A stretch of 21,462 bases of DNA from Alectryocaccomicrobium faecavium (GTDB taxonomy: Bacteria > Bacillota > Clostridia > Christensenellales > Aristaeellaceae): assembly GCA_018713425.1 (NCBI GenBank), contig DVOT01000210.1:1-21462 (forward strand), read 5' to 3'. The notes under the pieces are model-generated. The model was not told the DNA's origin and did not search any database. It saw only the letters and a program-made list of their open reading frames with translations. The position numbers and the translations under genes were made by a program. Below, in pieces: positions 21,442 to 21,462 of this stretch. Each line of letters starts with the position of its first letter. Position 1 is the stretch's first letter.

Positions 21442-21462
21442 TATAGTAAGGAGGATCACAAT
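21442..21462 (+). promoter_or_regulatory. Ribosome binding site of the next gene, at the window edge
   Basis: AAGGAGG (21448-21454) is followed by six bases and then 'at', the likely first two bases of an ATG that continues outside the window. A TATAGT (21442-21447) overlaps this leader, too close to serve this start. A 6-bp stem (TGCGCC 21417-21422 / GGCGCA 21433-21438) without a T-run lies between the two genes, so cotranscription with the glycosyltransferase is likely. Confidence 0.55.

Overview
The window is a GC-rich (by eye somewhat above 55 percent) stretch of ordinary bacterial chromosome, most likely from an anaerobic member of the Bacillota, class Clostridia. The reasons are a single-chain pyruvate:ferredoxin oxidoreductase, strong AGGAGG-type ribosome binding sites, frequent GTG and TTG starts, a UPF0371/DUF1846 protein, TTGACA/TATAAT-type promoters, and the double-hairpin intergenic repeats that are common in gut Clostridia. 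This placement is inference; no rRNA or other phylogenetic marker was compared.

Layout. (1) 1-377: the start of a leftward gene cut by the window edge, then a divergent promoter region. (2) 378-3342, rightward: a three-gene ABC exporter operon of two FtsX/MacB-type four-helix permeases and one ATPase. (3) 3343-3872: a 530-bp convergent gap, partly AT-rich, with two inverted copies of a double-hairpin repeat that serve as back-to-back terminators, a 31-bp direct repeat, and a 28-codon ORF that looks like a gene-start relic. (4) 3873-11343, leftward: nifJ (TTGACT-N17-TATAAT promoter), then after a large inverted repeat a secreted gluzincin-like protein, oligoendopeptidase F (pepF) and an 86-residue orphan protein. 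(5) 11385-16028, leftward: prfC (RF3), typA and recF, tightly packed (2-bp gap, then a 4-bp overlap) between a strong promoter and a strong terminator. (6) 16025-16541: tadA, leftward with its own promoter. (7) 16576-21406, rightward: a UPF0371/DUF1846 gene, a lipoprotein gene with a possible 12-codon coupled leader ORF, and a 779-residue protein with two fused GT4 glycosyltransferase modules, each with its own promoter. The window ends on the ribosome binding site of another rightward gene.

Most genes are housekeeping. nifJ feeds central anaerobic carbon and electron flow; RF3, TypA and TadA serve translation; RecF serves recombinational repair; pepF degrades oligopeptides. I see no phage, plasmid, CRISPR, toxin or defence cassette. 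The most unusual items are the 550-residue secreted protein, which appears to be an internal duplication with one intact (HEIAH) and one degenerate metallopeptidase-like half; the lipoprotein, whose ectodomain reads as two SmpA/BLIP-like repeats; the prfC-typA-recF operon; and the repeat-filled convergent gap at 3343-3872. None of these can be called a new system from sequence alone.
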